Assembly (NCBI GenBank): GCA_028279985.1
Contig: JANQMR010000022.1
Span: 1-64,000 of the forward strand
Origin: Woeseiaceae bacterium
Lineage (GTDB): Bacteria; Pseudomonadota; Gammaproteobacteria; Steroidobacterales; Woeseiaceae
Length of the DNA: 64,000 nt
Direction of reading: 5' to 3'
In this document: in pieces, positions 10,004-18,993 of the stretch
Layout: the number at the start of each line of letters is the position of its first letter
Numbering within the stretch: the stretch's first letter is position 1
Notes under the pieces: generated by a model
What the model saw: only the letters and a program-made list of their open reading frames with translations
The model's database searches: none
Told to the model about the DNA's origin: nothing
Program-made: the position numbers and the translations under genes

Positions 10004-11085
10004 TGAGGAGGATCGACCTCGGGCGCCGCGTGCGCATCATGAACGTCTGCGGCGGGCACGAGCGCTCGATCTCGATGGCGGGACTTCGAACGGCGATCCC
10101 CGACTACCTGGAGCTCGTGCCCGGGCCCGGATGTCCGGTGTGTATCTGTCCGGAAGAGGACGTTTTCCAGGCGATACAGATTGCGCTCAACGAGGACGTT
10201 ACCCTGGCGGCATTCGGCGACATGCTGCGAGTGCCGGTCAACGTACCGAAGCGCGACCCGCGCTCGCTGGAACAAGCCAGGGCGGCAGGCGCCGACATTC
10301 GGCCGATCGCATCGCCCACCGAGGCGGTTAGGATCGCGCGAGCCGATCCGGCGCGGCATGTCGTGTTTTTTGTCGCCGGCTTCGAGACGACCACCGCGCC
10401 GGTCGCGGCCATGCTGGCCGAGGGCGTGCCCGCCAATCTGAGCGTGCTCTTGTCCGGACGCCGGACCTGGCCTGCCGTGGCCATGTTACTCGAATCCGGG
10501 GCCCCCGGCTTCGACGCGCTGATCGCGCCCGGGCACGTCTCGACCGTGATGGGCCCCGAGGAGTGGGAGTTCGTCGCAAGCCGGCACGGCATTCCCGCTG
10601 CCGTTGCGGGCTTCAGGCCCGATACGCTGTTGCAGGCCATGGTGTCGGTCTTGCGGCAGCTCGAGAGCGGACGGCCGTTTCTCGACAACGGTTATCCCGA
10701 GGTCGTGCGTCCGGGCGGCAATCCCGAAGCGCGGCGTCAGCTCGACCGGGTCATGCGGGTCGTCGATGCACGCTGGCGCGGCGTCGGCGTGATTCCGGCA
10801 TCGGGTTATGCCCTGCGCGAGGAATACGCGGCTCACGACGCCTGTCGCCGTTTCGAGTCCTACGCCGACGACTCGCGAAGGCGCGTCGGCGAAATGCCCC
10901 CCGGCTGCGATTGCGCGCGCGTCGTGCTGGGCAGAATTTATCCCGACGAGTGCCGTCTTTACGGCCGCGCCTGCACGCCTAGAAAGCCGGTCGGGCCGTG
11001 CATGGTGTCCGACGAGGGCGCCTGCCGGATCTGGTGGTCTTCGGGTTATCGCGACGACGAGTACCGGAGACGGTCCGTTGGCTGA
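9970..11085 (+). CDS. hypD: HypD hydrogenase Fe-cyano ligand assembly protein
   Basis: A 371-residue iron-sulfur protein that, with HypC and HypE, builds the Fe(CN)2CO group. Diagnostic segments are IMNVCGGHERSI, PGPGCPVCICPE and FVAGFETTTAPVAAM. Near the C-terminus, cysteines in CRLYGRACTP and GPCMVSDEGAC bind the 4Fe-4S cluster. ATG 9970 fits the family N-terminus; GTG 9961 is an alternative. A partly duplicated copy of this start lies 115 bp upstream. The stop overlaps the hypF start by 8 bp. Confidence 0.95.
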   Translation: MNGRSESGLEALRRIDLGRRVRIMNVCGGHERSISMAGLRTAIPDYLELVPGPGCPVCICPEEDVFQAIQIALNEDVTLAAFGDMLRVPVNVPKRDPRSLEQARAAGADIRPIASPTEAVRIARADPARHVVFFVAGFETTTAPVAAMLAEGVPANLSVLLSGRRTWPAVAMLLESGAPGFDALIAPGHVSTVMGPEEWEFVASRHGIPAAVAGFRPDTLLQAMVSVLRQLESGRPFLDNGYPEVVRPGGNPEARRQLDRVMRVVDARWRGVGVIPASGYALREEYAAHDACRRFESYADDSRRRVGEMPPGCDCARVVLGRIYPDECRLYGRACTPRKPVGPCMVSDEGACRIWWSSGYRDDEYRRRSVG

Positions 11086-13408
11086 CGTCGCGAGATCCGG
11101 GTCGAACGGTACCGCGGATGCCCCGGCAAACCGCGGTGGCGACGGTCTGCCCGCCAGCAGTTACGCGGTCAGGATCACGCTCGACGGACATGTGCAGGGC
11201 GTCGGTTTTCGGCCCTTCGTGTATCGACTGGCCGTAGAGCACGGCGTCACCGGTTACGTGCGCAATCGCCTGGGCGAAGTCGACATCGTGGCCTGCGGTC
11301 GTCACGAAACAATCCGCCGTTTCCGGCGCGATCTGATCGACCGCGCGCCGCCGCTGTCGAAGCCGCGCATCGTCAGAATTGCACCTTACGACACGGTGGC
11401 CTTCGACCGTTTCGACATCATCGCCAGCCGCGGCGGCGCGCAGGCCCGGGTGTTCGTGCCCCCCGACTATTTCATGTGCGACGATTGCAAACGTGAGCTC
11501 GCCGATCCGGCCGACCGCCGCTACCGGTATCCGTTCATCAACTGTACGCAGTGCGGTCCGCGTTACACCCTGATCGAGGCTTTGCCCTACGACCGGCCCA
11601 ACACCAGCATGTCCGGATTTCCGCTCTGCGAGGCTTGTGAGGCCGAGTACCGGGACCCGTCCGATCGCCGTTTTCACGCCGAGCCGGTTGCCTGTCCCAG
11701 TTGCGGGCCGACGGTCCAGTTCGAGTATCCGGCCGCGACCGAGACCGTTCGCGCCGACGCGGCGCTGGAGGCGACACTGGAACGCCTGCGCGCAGGGGAG
11801 ATCGTCGCCGTCAAGGGGATCGGCGGTTATCACCTGATGTGCGATGCGCGTAACCAACGAGCCGTCGCAAGCCTCAGACAGCGCAAGCACCGGCCGGACA
11901 AGCCGCTTGCCGTGATGTTGCCCGTTTCAGGAGCCGACGGCCTGGCGCGGGTCAGGGAATACGCGCTGCCCCGGCCGGACGAAGCGGCGATGCTCGCCAG
12001 CCCCTCGCGGCCCATCGTTCTGGTCGAATCCAAAGCGGCAAACGATCTCGCCGGCGGTGTCGCGACCGGTTTGCGCGAGCTCGGACTGTTCCTGCCCTAT
12101 AGCCCGCTGCACCAACTCCTGTTGGAGGCTTTCGACGGCCCGCTGGTCGCGACCTCCGGCAACGTCAGCGGCGAACCGGTGCTGACCGACAACGACGAGG
12201 TCGAGCGGCGCCTGTCCGGTGTCGCGGACGCGTTCTTGCATCACGATCGCCCGATCGTGCGGCCGGCCGACGATCCGGTATACCGGCACATCGCCGGTGA
12301 GATGCGGCCGTTGCGGGTCGGCCGCGGTTGCGCGCCGGTGGAAATCGACCTGCCATGGCCGCAGCCGGCGCCGGTGCTCGCCGTCGGCGGGCACATCAAA
12401 GGCACGATTGCGCTCGCCTGGGACCGGCGTGCCGTCGTGTCGCCGCATATCGGTGAGATGGACACGCGCAGAAGCCTGGATGTCTTCGAACGCGTGACCG
12501 AGGAGTTGCAGGCACTCTACGACGTATACGCGGAACGCATCGTCTGCGACGCACATCCCGCCTACACGACCCACGGCTGGGCGCACCGGCAGTCACTGCC
12601 CGTGAACACCGTCTGGCATCACCACGCGCATGCCAGTGCGCTAGTCGCCGAGACCGGATTGACCGGACGCTGGCTGGTGTTCGCCTGGGACGGCGTCGGG
12701 CTGGGTGAGGACGGCAGTCTCTGGGGCGGCGAGGCCTTGCTCGGCGAGGCCGGTAGCTGGTGCCGGGTAGCAAGCTTCAAGCCGTTTCGCCTGCCCGGCG
12801 GTGAACGCGCGGGCCGCGAGCCGTGGCGCAGCGCCGCCGCCTTGCATTGGGAGAGCGGCCGCGAGTGGCCGGATTGCCCGGACACCGACGGCCTCGTCCA
12901 GGCTGCCTGGCGACGTGGCATGAATGCGCCCAAGACCAGCGCCGCCGGTCGCCTGTTCGACGCGGCGGCCTCGCTGGTGCTCGGCGAGCATGTCGTCAGT
13001 TACGAGGCCCAGGGCCCGATGCTGCTCGAGTCGCTGTGTCGCGAAGGCGGCGAACCGGTTCGACTGCCTCTCAGACGGAGTGACGACGGCGTCTGGCGCA
13101 GCGACTGGACCCCGCTACTGGAGTTGCTGTCGGACGACCGGCAATCGGCCCGCGTTCGCGCCGAGCGTTTTCATTCCAGTCTGGCGCAGGTGCTGCTCGA
13201 CCAGGCGCAGGCGATTCAAAAGCGACACGGCTTCGACCATCTGGGTCTGGCCGGCGGCGTTTTCCAGAATCGCGTCCTGACGACCGAGGCGAAGGCGCTG
13301 CTGGAGGACAACGGTTTCAACGTGGTGCTGCCGCTGACCCTGCCATGCAACGACGCGGCGCTGAGTTACGGTCAGGTCGCGGAAATGGCGGCCCGTGCTG
13401 CCGCCTGA
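11078..13408 (+). CDS. hypF: HypF carbamoyltransferase
   Basis: A 776-residue enzyme that converts carbamoyl phosphate and ATP into the carbamoyl group passed to HypE, the source of the cyanide ligands. Domains in order: acylphosphatase (residues about 30-115, GHVQGVGFRPFVYRL), two C4 zinc fingers (CDDCKREL to CTQCGP, and CEACEAEY to CPSCGP), a YrdC-like domain, and a Kae1-like carbamoyltransferase domain with WHHHAHASAL. TTG 11078 was chosen: GGAG at 11066-11069 lies eight bases upstream and it gives the usual family length; the open frame extends further into hypD but that part is unlike HypF. Confidence 0.93.
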   Translation: MADVARSGSNGTADAPANRGGDGLPASSYAVRITLDGHVQGVGFRPFVYRLAVEHGVTGYVRNRLGEVDIVACGRHETIRRFRRDLIDRAPPLSKPRIVRIAPYDTVAFDRFDIIASRGGAQARVFVPPDYFMCDDCKRELADPADRRYRYPFINCTQCGPRYTLIEALPYDRPNTSMSGFPLCEACEAEYRDPSDRRFHAEPVACPSCGPTVQFEYPAATETVRADAALEATLERLRAGEIVAVKGIGGYHLMCDARNQRAVASLRQRKHRPDKPLAVMLPVSGADGLARVREYALPRPDEAAMLASPSRPIVLVESKAANDLAGGVATGLRELGLFLPYSPLHQLLLEAFDGPLVATSGNVSGEPVLTDNDEVERRLSGVADAFLHHDRPIVRPADDPVYRHIAGEMRPLRVGRGCAPVEIDLPWPQPAPVLAVGGHIKGTIALAWDRRAVVSPHIGEMDTRRSLDVFERVTEELQALYDVYAERIVCDAHPAYTTHGWAHRQSLPVNTVWHHHAHASALVAETGLTGRWLVFAWDGVGLGEDGSLWGGEALLGEAGSWCRVASFKPFRLPGGERAGREPWRSAAALHWESGREWPDCPDTDGLVQAAWRRGMNAPKTSAAGRLFDAAASLVLGEHVVSYEAQGPMLLESLCREGGEPVRLPLRRSDDGVWRSDWTPLLELLSDDRQSARVRAERFHSSLAQVLLDQAQAIQKRHGFDHLGLAGGVFQNRVLTTEAKALLEDNGFNVVLPLTLPCNDAALSYGQVAEMAARAAA

Positions 13409-13429
13409 GCCAGGGAGTCTCTGCATGAA

Positions 13430-13700
13430 CCATGCCTGTCCCACTCCCGCCGCCACCGTGCCGCATGAGCCGTGCCGGTCCCATCGCGTGAGTCGTGCCT
13501 GTCCCATTACCGCGGTCCGTGGTCAGTCATGCCTGTCCCATTCCCGCGGTCCACGCCGCATGAGCCGTGCCTGTCCCACTTCCGCGGTCCGCCCACTTCC
13601 GCGCCCGCAACTCGCGGTTCGTGCCTGTCCCATTCCCGCCTCCGCGGTCCGTGCCTGTCCCATACCCGCACCATACCCGCATCCCTGCGCCATTCCTGCG
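13430..13700 (+). repeat. Irregular TGCCTGTCCCA repeat array between hypF and hypE
   Basis: The 306-bp gap between hypF and hypE holds no gene. Seven copies of TGCCTGTCCCA or a one-base variant start near 13433, 13473, 13496, 13530, 13568, 13622 and 13652. They are mostly followed by TTCCCGCGGTCCG-like sequence and sometimes preceded by GCATGAGCCG. Spacing is irregular (23-54 bp), unlike a CRISPR. The reverse complement GGGACAGGCA resembles the GAGACAGTCAC elements upstream of hypD. Confidence 0.85.
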
Positions 13701-13714
13701 TCACAGGACAACAG

Positions 13715-14716
13715 ATGGAAGATGACTACATAGCGCTTGCGCACGGTAACGGCGGGCGTTTCATGCGGGAGTTGATCGACGAGGTGTTCGTTCGTCACCT
13801 GGGCGGTGACGAGCTCGACGTCGAGGCCGACGCTGTGCCGATCGCGCTGAACGGCGGTGAGGCGATGATTACGACCGACGGTTTTACCGTCCAGCCGCTG
13901 GAGTTCCCCGGTGGCGACATCGGCTCGCTGTCCGTGCACGGCACCGTCAACGATCTCGCCGTGGCCGGCGCGCGGCCGCGGTATCTGACCCTCAACGCTT
14001 TCATCGAGGAGGGACTGGAGATTGCGCAGTTGGATCGCATCGTTGCGAGCCTTGCCAAGGCGGCGCGCGATGCCGGGGTCAAGGTCAGCGCCGGCGACAC
14101 CAAGGTAGTCCGGCGCGGCGAGGGCGGGGGGCTGTATCTTGCGACGACCGGCGTCGGCGAGCGGCTGCCGGGAGTCAAACCGTCGATCGACCGCATCGCC
14201 GAGGGTGACGCCCTGATCGTCAGCGGCAGCGTCGGCGACCACGGCATCGCCGTCATGTTGGCGCGCGAGGACTTCGGGCTGCGCGGCGAGCTGCGCTCCG
14301 ACGCGGCTTCCGTTATGGCGCTGACCGAGCCGCTGCTGGCGCTGGACGGGCTTCGTTTCATGCGCGACCCGACCCGCGGTGGGATCGCATCGGTGGCACA
14401 CGAGATCCGGTGGGCAAGCGGTTTCGGCGTGCGTCTGGCCGCGACGATTCCGGTTCGCGATCCGGTGCAGTCGGTGTGCGAGATGCTCGGTTACGATCCC
14501 TGTTATCTGGCCTGCGAAGGCCGGGTCGTGGCCGTCGTCGCCGAGGAACAGGCCGACGAAGCGCTTGCCGTTTGGCGCGCCCTGCCGCAGGGACGCAATG
14601 CCGAGCGCATCGGCCGCATCGGCGCCGCCGGTGAGCGAGTGGTCCTTGAAACGCCGCTGGGCGGCGAACGTTTGCTCGAAGCGCTCGAGGACGATCCCTT
14701 GCCGCGGATCTGCTGA
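13715..14716 (+). CDS. hypE: HypE thiocarbamate dehydratase
   Basis: A 333-residue AIR synthase-like (PurM fold) enzyme that dehydrates the carbamoyl group on its own C-terminal cysteine to make the cyanide ligands. The obligatory C-terminus PRIC is present. The N-terminal glycine-rich IALAHGNGGRFMRELIDEVF and the SAGDTKVV and RDPTRGGIA motifs are typical. ATG 13715 has AGGA upstream and matches the family start; the same frame stays open through the repeat array but that part is not protein-like. Confidence 0.95.
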   Translation: MEDDYIALAHGNGGRFMRELIDEVFVRHLGGDELDVEADAVPIALNGGEAMITTDGFTVQPLEFPGGDIGSLSVHGTVNDLAVAGARPRYLTLNAFIEEGLEIAQLDRIVASLAKAARDAGVKVSAGDTKVVRRGEGGGLYLATTGVGERLPGVKPSIDRIAEGDALIVSGSVGDHGIAVMLAREDFGLRGELRSDAASVMALTEPLLALDGLRFMRDPTRGGIASVAHEIRWASGFGVRLAATIPVRDPVQSVCEMLGYDPCYLACEGRVVAVVAEEQADEALAVWRALPQGRNAERIGRIGAAGERVVLETPLGGERLLEALEDDPLPRIC

Positions 14717-14718
14717 GC

Positions 14719-16131
14719 ATGAACGAGGGGGGGCTCGCCAACCACGTCGACCCGATCGCCCCGGTCATCCTCGGCGTGACCACGATACTGGCCTTTGCGG
14801 TCGTCGGCCGTATCGGCGCGCGCAAGCTCGGCCAGCCTACCGTGCTGGGCGAGCTGGTCATGGGGATACTGCTGGGCAACATCGCCTGGTATCTCGGCTT
14901 CGACCTGATCACCGTGTTGCGCGAAGGCGCGCGGGTATTCGAGATCGTCAACCTCGCGCTCGCCGGCCAGCCGGTCGCGGAGGTTGCCGTATCGATCTTC
15001 GGCGCCGGCAAGGGTGAGGAAATCGTACGCATCGTCACCGGACCGCACGGCGGAGAAGTCATGCAGGTTGCGCATGCCGTGGACGTATTCTCACGTTACG
15101 GCATCATCTTCCTGTTGTTCATGGTCGGCCTGGATACCAGCCTCGACGAGTTCCGCAAGGTCGGCGGCGATGCCATTCGCGTTGCCGCCATCGGGGTGAT
15201 CGTTCCGGTCGGCCTGGGATACGCGGCCACGACGCTGTTGCGCAACGACCTGCCGTTCAGCTCCAGCCTGTTCGTCGCCGCGACCCTGGCCGCAACCAGC
15301 ATCGGCATCAGCGCCAATGTGTTGTTGGAGACCGGAACCGGCAGGTCCCGCGAAGGACGGATCATTCTCGGCGCCGCGGTCGTCGACGACATACTGGGCC
15401 TGATGCTGCTTGCCGTCGTATCCGGCATCGTCGTCACCGGCAGCGTCGACTTCACCGACGTCGGCAAGGTGATCCTGATCTCGGCCGTGTTCCTGGTGGC
15501 GACCGTCAGGCTCGGGCCGTCGATCGTGCGTCTGTCCGCGCACATCATGAGTCGGCTGGACATCGTCGAAGCGAAGATGTTCACCTCCTACCTGTTCGTC
15601 ATGGTGCTCGCCTGGGGCGCCAACCTGGCGGGGCTTGCGACGATCATCGGCGCGTTTGCCGCCGGCGTCATTCTCACCGATCGCTTTTTTCGCGACCGCG
15701 ATCTGGAGCGGCGCAAATCGCACAAGCGTTTCGTCGGCATTCGCGAGCTGATCATGCCGCTCGAGGTCATCCTGGTGCCGATATTTTTCATACTGATGGG
15801 CATCCAGGTAAAACTCGAGTCCTTCTTGTCCTGGCCGGTGCTGACTTTCTCGGTCGGCCTTCTGATTGCGGCCATCGCCGGCAAGCTGGCCAGCGGTCTC
15901 GGCGCCGGCAAGCGAATCAATCGCCTTGCGGTCGGTCTCGGCATGTTGCCGCGCGGCGAGGTCGGGCTGGTTTTCGCCGCGATCGGCCGTACGCTGGGTG
16001 TCATCGACGACGCAGTGTTTTCGGCGATCGTGCTGATGGTCATGTTGACCACGCTGATAGCCCCGCCCCTGCTAGAGGCGTCTCTGACGCGCTCGGGGGT
16101 GACGTCGGCAGATCCGGTCGACGGTGATTGA
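14719..16131 (+). CDS. CPA2-family cation:proton antiporter
   Basis: A 470-residue membrane protein with about twelve to thirteen helices. It contains GILLGN, the helix-5-like GAAVVDDILGLMLLAV segment whose Asp pair carries cations in NapA/Kef-type exchangers, and GMLPRGEVGLVFA. It has no C-terminal TrkA-N regulatory domain, which suggests NapA-like Na+/H+ exchange rather than glutathione-gated K+ efflux. It begins two bases after the hypE stop and so is coupled to the hydrogenase maturation operon. The reason for that linkage is not known. Confidence 0.87.
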   Translation: MNEGGLANHVDPIAPVILGVTTILAFAVVGRIGARKLGQPTVLGELVMGILLGNIAWYLGFDLITVLREGARVFEIVNLALAGQPVAEVAVSIFGAGKGEEIVRIVTGPHGGEVMQVAHAVDVFSRYGIIFLLFMVGLDTSLDEFRKVGGDAIRVAAIGVIVPVGLGYAATTLLRNDLPFSSSLFVAATLAATSIGISANVLLETGTGRSREGRIILGAAVVDDILGLMLLAVVSGIVVTGSVDFTDVGKVILISAVFLVATVRLGPSIVRLSAHIMSRLDIVEAKMFTSYLFVMVLAWGANLAGLATIIGAFAAGVILTDRFFRDRDLERRKSHKRFVGIRELIMPLEVILVPIFFILMGIQVKLESFLSWPVLTFSVGLLIAAIAGKLASGLGAGKRINRLAVGLGMLPRGEVGLVFAAIGRTLGVIDDAVFSAIVLMVMLTTLIAPPLLEASLTRSGVTSADPVDGD

Positions 16132-16223
16132 GGACCCCGGCGCTGCGGCGTTGGGCTGAGAACAGTCGAGGCTCTGGCCCAACTGCGCTGTTCGGATGCA
16201 GGTCGCGATACCCGACGCAGGAT

Positions 16224-17462
16224 CTACTTCTTGCTAAACCGTGTTTCGTAGTCTTCGCAGCGCGCTGCAATCAGCGATGCGACCGACTCCGAGCTCGGGT
16301 GCGGCTTCTCGATACGGGGAATCTCCTCGAGCACCCTGCCTGCGAGCACCGGAATGCGTGCACGCGCCAGCGCCGCGCCAAGACCCGCATCAGCAGCAAG
16401 ACGATTTATGTCTCTTGGATAAATCAGTGCAGATTTGGGTTGTTTGCCTATCTTCATCGCCATCCTGTCCGTTAGCTCGGGATAGAAAACGGTCGAGACG
16501 AGATCGTAGAGGGGCGCAAGCCGTATTGATCGATCCGGCATGTAAAGCAGGGAGAAGTTCTTACCGTGCGCGTCGTGATTGCCGATCAGTAAATTGAAAA
16601 TGACCGCATCGAGCAAGGCGATCAGATCGGGTGCCGGTGCGCTCGATGCATCCCGGAGCAAGTCGAAACAGTTTGCCAGTGACGGACCGCCTTCGGATTG
16701 GTACTTGATTTCCGAGGGAATACCGAGCGCCTGACAAAAATCTTCCTGGTGAAAGCGCTGGATGTTTCCATCCTCTCCCCGAATACGGTCGTACCGTTCG
16801 ACGAGCAGATAGTCGATGTCTTCGACTTTCCCGATCTCGACGGCGGCCGCGTCAAGGCCGCAGGCACGCGCCAGTGCCATGCAGAAAGCCTCGTTGAAGA
16901 CGACACCTTCATAGGTATCGATTGCGGGCTTCAGCACGTGGGAGCTAGGCGCGCTGCCGCGCGGTATCGAGATTCTTCCATCATTGAGGCGAACGGCAAT
17001 TTTGTCCTGCGCACCGGCCAGGGACAGGCGTATACCGTCTTCGCCGGCCATGAGCGGCCTGCGCGGCAGCTCGCGCAAGATCTTGGCGAGTTCGTCATCG
17101 GTCAGTTTGTGGTAGCGATTGTCGCCTGCCGGGATTGCCTCATCTTTCGACAGAAACGAAATTGCACCGGCACACTCGCCGCCGATGTGTTCGAGCATTG
17201 CGAAATCGTTCTTGTCACTGATACCGAGAATGCGCGCGATTATCTTGCGATTGCTCTCCTCGGGCAGAATCCCGCCAAAAAATCCCCGGCACTCTTTTTG
17301 CGTGAACGGCGCTTCCCGCAAAGGCAGTGACCGGGACAGCGCGACCGGCTCGGGTTTGCCGAGCCAGGACGCGTCATATTGGAAGCTCATCCGTCCGCCG
17401 TCGTCCTGTACCAGTTCGCCGACGAGCCCGCGGTCATAATAGACATTGAGCGTGCGAGCCAT
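16224..17462 (-). CDS. hipA: HipA-family serine/threonine kinase toxin
   Basis: A 412-residue, full-length one-chain HipA. The N-terminal subdomain contains FFGGILPEESNRK. The kinase domain has LSLAGAQDKIAV (residues 146-157), an ATP-contacting lysine at 178, and the catalytic loop GNHDAHGKNFSLL with Asp297 and Asn302, followed by LAPLYDLVST. Known HipA kinases phosphorylate GltX and cause growth arrest; the target here is not shown. All key residues appear intact. It lies 2 bp downstream of hipB in the same transcript. Confidence 0.95.
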   Translation of the reverse strand: MARTLNVYYDRGLVGELVQDDGGRMSFQYDASWLGKPEPVALSRSLPLREAPFTQKECRGFFGGILPEESNRKIIARILGISDKNDFAMLEHIGGECAGAISFLSKDEAIPAGDNRYHKLTDDELAKILRELPRRPLMAGEDGIRLSLAGAQDKIAVRLNDGRISIPRGSAPSSHVLKPAIDTYEGVVFNEAFCMALARACGLDAAAVEIGKVEDIDYLLVERYDRIRGEDGNIQRFHQEDFCQALGIPSEIKYQSEGGPSLANCFDLLRDASSAPAPDLIALLDAVIFNLLIGNHDAHGKNFSLLYMPDRSIRLAPLYDLVSTVFYPELTDRMAMKIGKQPKSALIYPRDINRLAADAGLGAALARARIPVLAGRVLEEIPRIEKPHPSSESVASLIAARCEDYETRFSKK

Positions 17463-17464
17463 GC

Positions 17465-17689
17465 TTACTCGCTACCGGGACTTCGCGGCGAGGACATCGT
17501 CAAGCGGATGCCCAGCGTTTTGAGGACAGTCAGGGTCTTGCCGATCTGGCAGGTGGGTTTGCCGTTTTCGAGGTCGCTGATGAAGCGCATGCCGGTACCG
17601 GATGTCAGGGCGAGCTCGGCCTGTGTGAGGCCCAGCGCCTTGCGCTCTTTTTTGACCAAGCTGCCCAAGTCATCCGGTGTTAATGGCAT
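17465..17689 (-). CDS. hipB: HipB-type Xre-family antitoxin and repressor
   Basis: A 74-residue protein with one helix-turn-helix domain: LGSLVKKERKALGLTQAELA followed by MRFISDLENGKPTCQIGKTL. HipB proteins neutralise HipA and repress the operon as dimers. Three near-identical palindromes lie just upstream, consistent with autoregulation. The C-terminal tail after residue 62 is short and Ser/Pro-rich. Confidence 0.92.
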   Translation of the reverse strand: MPLTPDDLGSLVKKERKALGLTQAELALTSGTGMRFISDLENGKPTCQIGKTLTVLKTLGIRLTMSSPRSPGSE

Positions 17690-17704
17690 TGGCGTGCCCT
17701 TCTC

Positions 17705-17820
17705 TATTCCCGCTCGGTAATATTACGGGGATTCTGGCCGCCCGACAACCAAATATTCCCGAGCGGGAATACTTGGCCCTAATCCACCGCTAATGAGCTG
17801 ATTATTCCCGAACGGGAAGA
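17705..17820. promoter_or_regulatory. Three evenly spaced HipB operators
   Basis: Three 18-bp palindromes match TATTCCCG-NN-CGGGAATA: 17705-17722 (one mismatch), 17754-17771 (perfect) and 17803-17820 (one mismatch). Their centres are exactly 49 bp apart. They lie 16-131 bp upstream of the hipB start. The arrangement resembles the multiple TATCC-type operators of Escherichia coli hipBA with a different sequence. Confidence 0.88.
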
Positions 17821-17905
17821 AATGCGACTCAGATCGTCGCAACCGGGCAGCGCTGTCTCCAGTTATGACCGCATACGGCCCGGCGGATTGCTTCCCAGGC
17901 TCTTG

Positions 17906-18946
17906 CTACCTTTGGCCGCGATCAAAACTCGCATCGAGAAAGGCGGTGATGTAACGAATGGCGCGGTCGTGTATCGCCTGGCGGTTGGACCCGGCCGGGT
18001 CGTGACACAGAAACTCGGCGCTCTCCTCGCGAAGCACTTCCAGCGCGCCGCTTGTGCAGCGGCCGAGAAAGCTGAAGTGAGAGGCGTAGCTGAGCTCGAC
18101 GTATTCGCCGCGCACGAATCGTCCCGCCAGCGCTCGCGCGTGGTGTTCGACGGGCAGCATTTCGTCTTCGCTGCCGGCCATGACCAGCACCGGTATGTCG
18201 ACATCCGCCACGCTCTCCGGGTCCAGTGCCGGCACGAAGCCGGGCGCCAGGCTCACGGTGGCACGAATGCGTGGGTCCGAGACATCGCGGTTCTGTGGTT
18301 CGCCTGCAACCTGCGGGCCATAGAGTGTATCGGGAAAGAGCTTACAGGTTTCTTCCCCGGGGCTGGCTCGGCAAAAGTCCTGCAACTTGCGAATCTCGAG
18401 GCGGACGCCGGCGATCGCGAGGGCGCTGTAACCGCCGAGCGAGAAACCGATGCTGCCGATGCGTTCGGCATCGATCGATGCGGCGAACTCCTTCGATTCG
18501 AGCAGCATGTCTATGAGGAACCTGCCGTCCTCCGCCTGCAGCCACGTTTGCATCATGCTTTCCTGGGTTACCTGCAGGCTCGTGGAACCCGGATGGTTGG
18601 CCGAGACCACGATGTACCCGCGAGCCGCAAGTGCCGAGCTCAGCCAGGCGATCGACCGCGTGTTGCCGCTGGTGCCGTGAAAGAAAACGAGCAGCGGGTG
18701 CGGTCCGGGCGCGAAACCGCGGGAGACACTGCCGGTTACCGGCTCGAAGACCGAGTTCCCGGCGACCGTCGTAGCGCTGCCCTTGTGTTCGGCGGGGCCC
18801 CATATCCAGACTTCCATCGTGCGGGCTCGCGACGCGTCCGTCAGTTCCGTAATGTAAACGGCGGGCTCGTAGGCATCGGCCCGGGCATTGGCGAGAGCTG
18901 AGGCAGCAAGGATAATAGCGGCTCGAAAAGCATGTTGTGTGAACAT
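17906..18946 (-). CDS. Secreted alpha/beta hydrolase
   Basis: A 346-residue hydrolase with an N-terminal signal peptide (MFTQHAFRAAIILAASALA) and probable cleavage after ARA. The oxyanion strand is LLVFFHGTSGN and the nucleophile elbow GFSLGG. An acidic residue in VLVMAGSEDEM and a late His in SYASHFSF complete a plausible triad. It resembles the dienelactone hydrolase / PAF-acetylhydrolase-like group, but no substrate can be assigned. GGGAG lies before ATG 18946. It is divergent from a membrane AraC regulator 47 bp away, which may control it. Confidence 0.82.
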   Translation of the reverse strand: MFTQHAFRAAIILAASALANARADAYEPAVYITELTDASRARTMEVWIWGPAEHKGSATTVAGNSVFEPVTGSVSRGFAPGPHPLLVFFHGTSGNTRSIAWLSSALAARGYIVVSANHPGSTSLQVTQESMMQTWLQAEDGRFLIDMLLESKEFAASIDAERIGSIGFSLGGYSALAIAGVRLEIRKLQDFCRASPGEETCKLFPDTLYGPQVAGEPQNRDVSDPRIRATVSLAPGFVPALDPESVADVDIPVLVMAGSEDEMLPVEHHARALAGRFVRGEYVELSYASHFSFLGRCTSGALEVLREESAEFLCHDPAGSNRQAIHDRAIRYITAFLDASFDRGQR

Positions 18947-18993
18947 CGATATCTCCCGTTTGAAACCGGGCCCGACTATGCTGCTCACGCGCG

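Noticed and set aside
13430..13700. TGCCTGTCCCA array as a CRISPR or protein-coding repeat
   Set aside because: Spacing is irregular (23-54 bp) and repeats are degenerate; frames through it are proline/arginine-rich and not conserved-looking.
16150..16183. Hairpin GTTGGGC/GCCCAAC as terminator between the antiporter and hipA
   Set aside because: Seven pairs around a loop of about 20 bases with no T-run on either strand.
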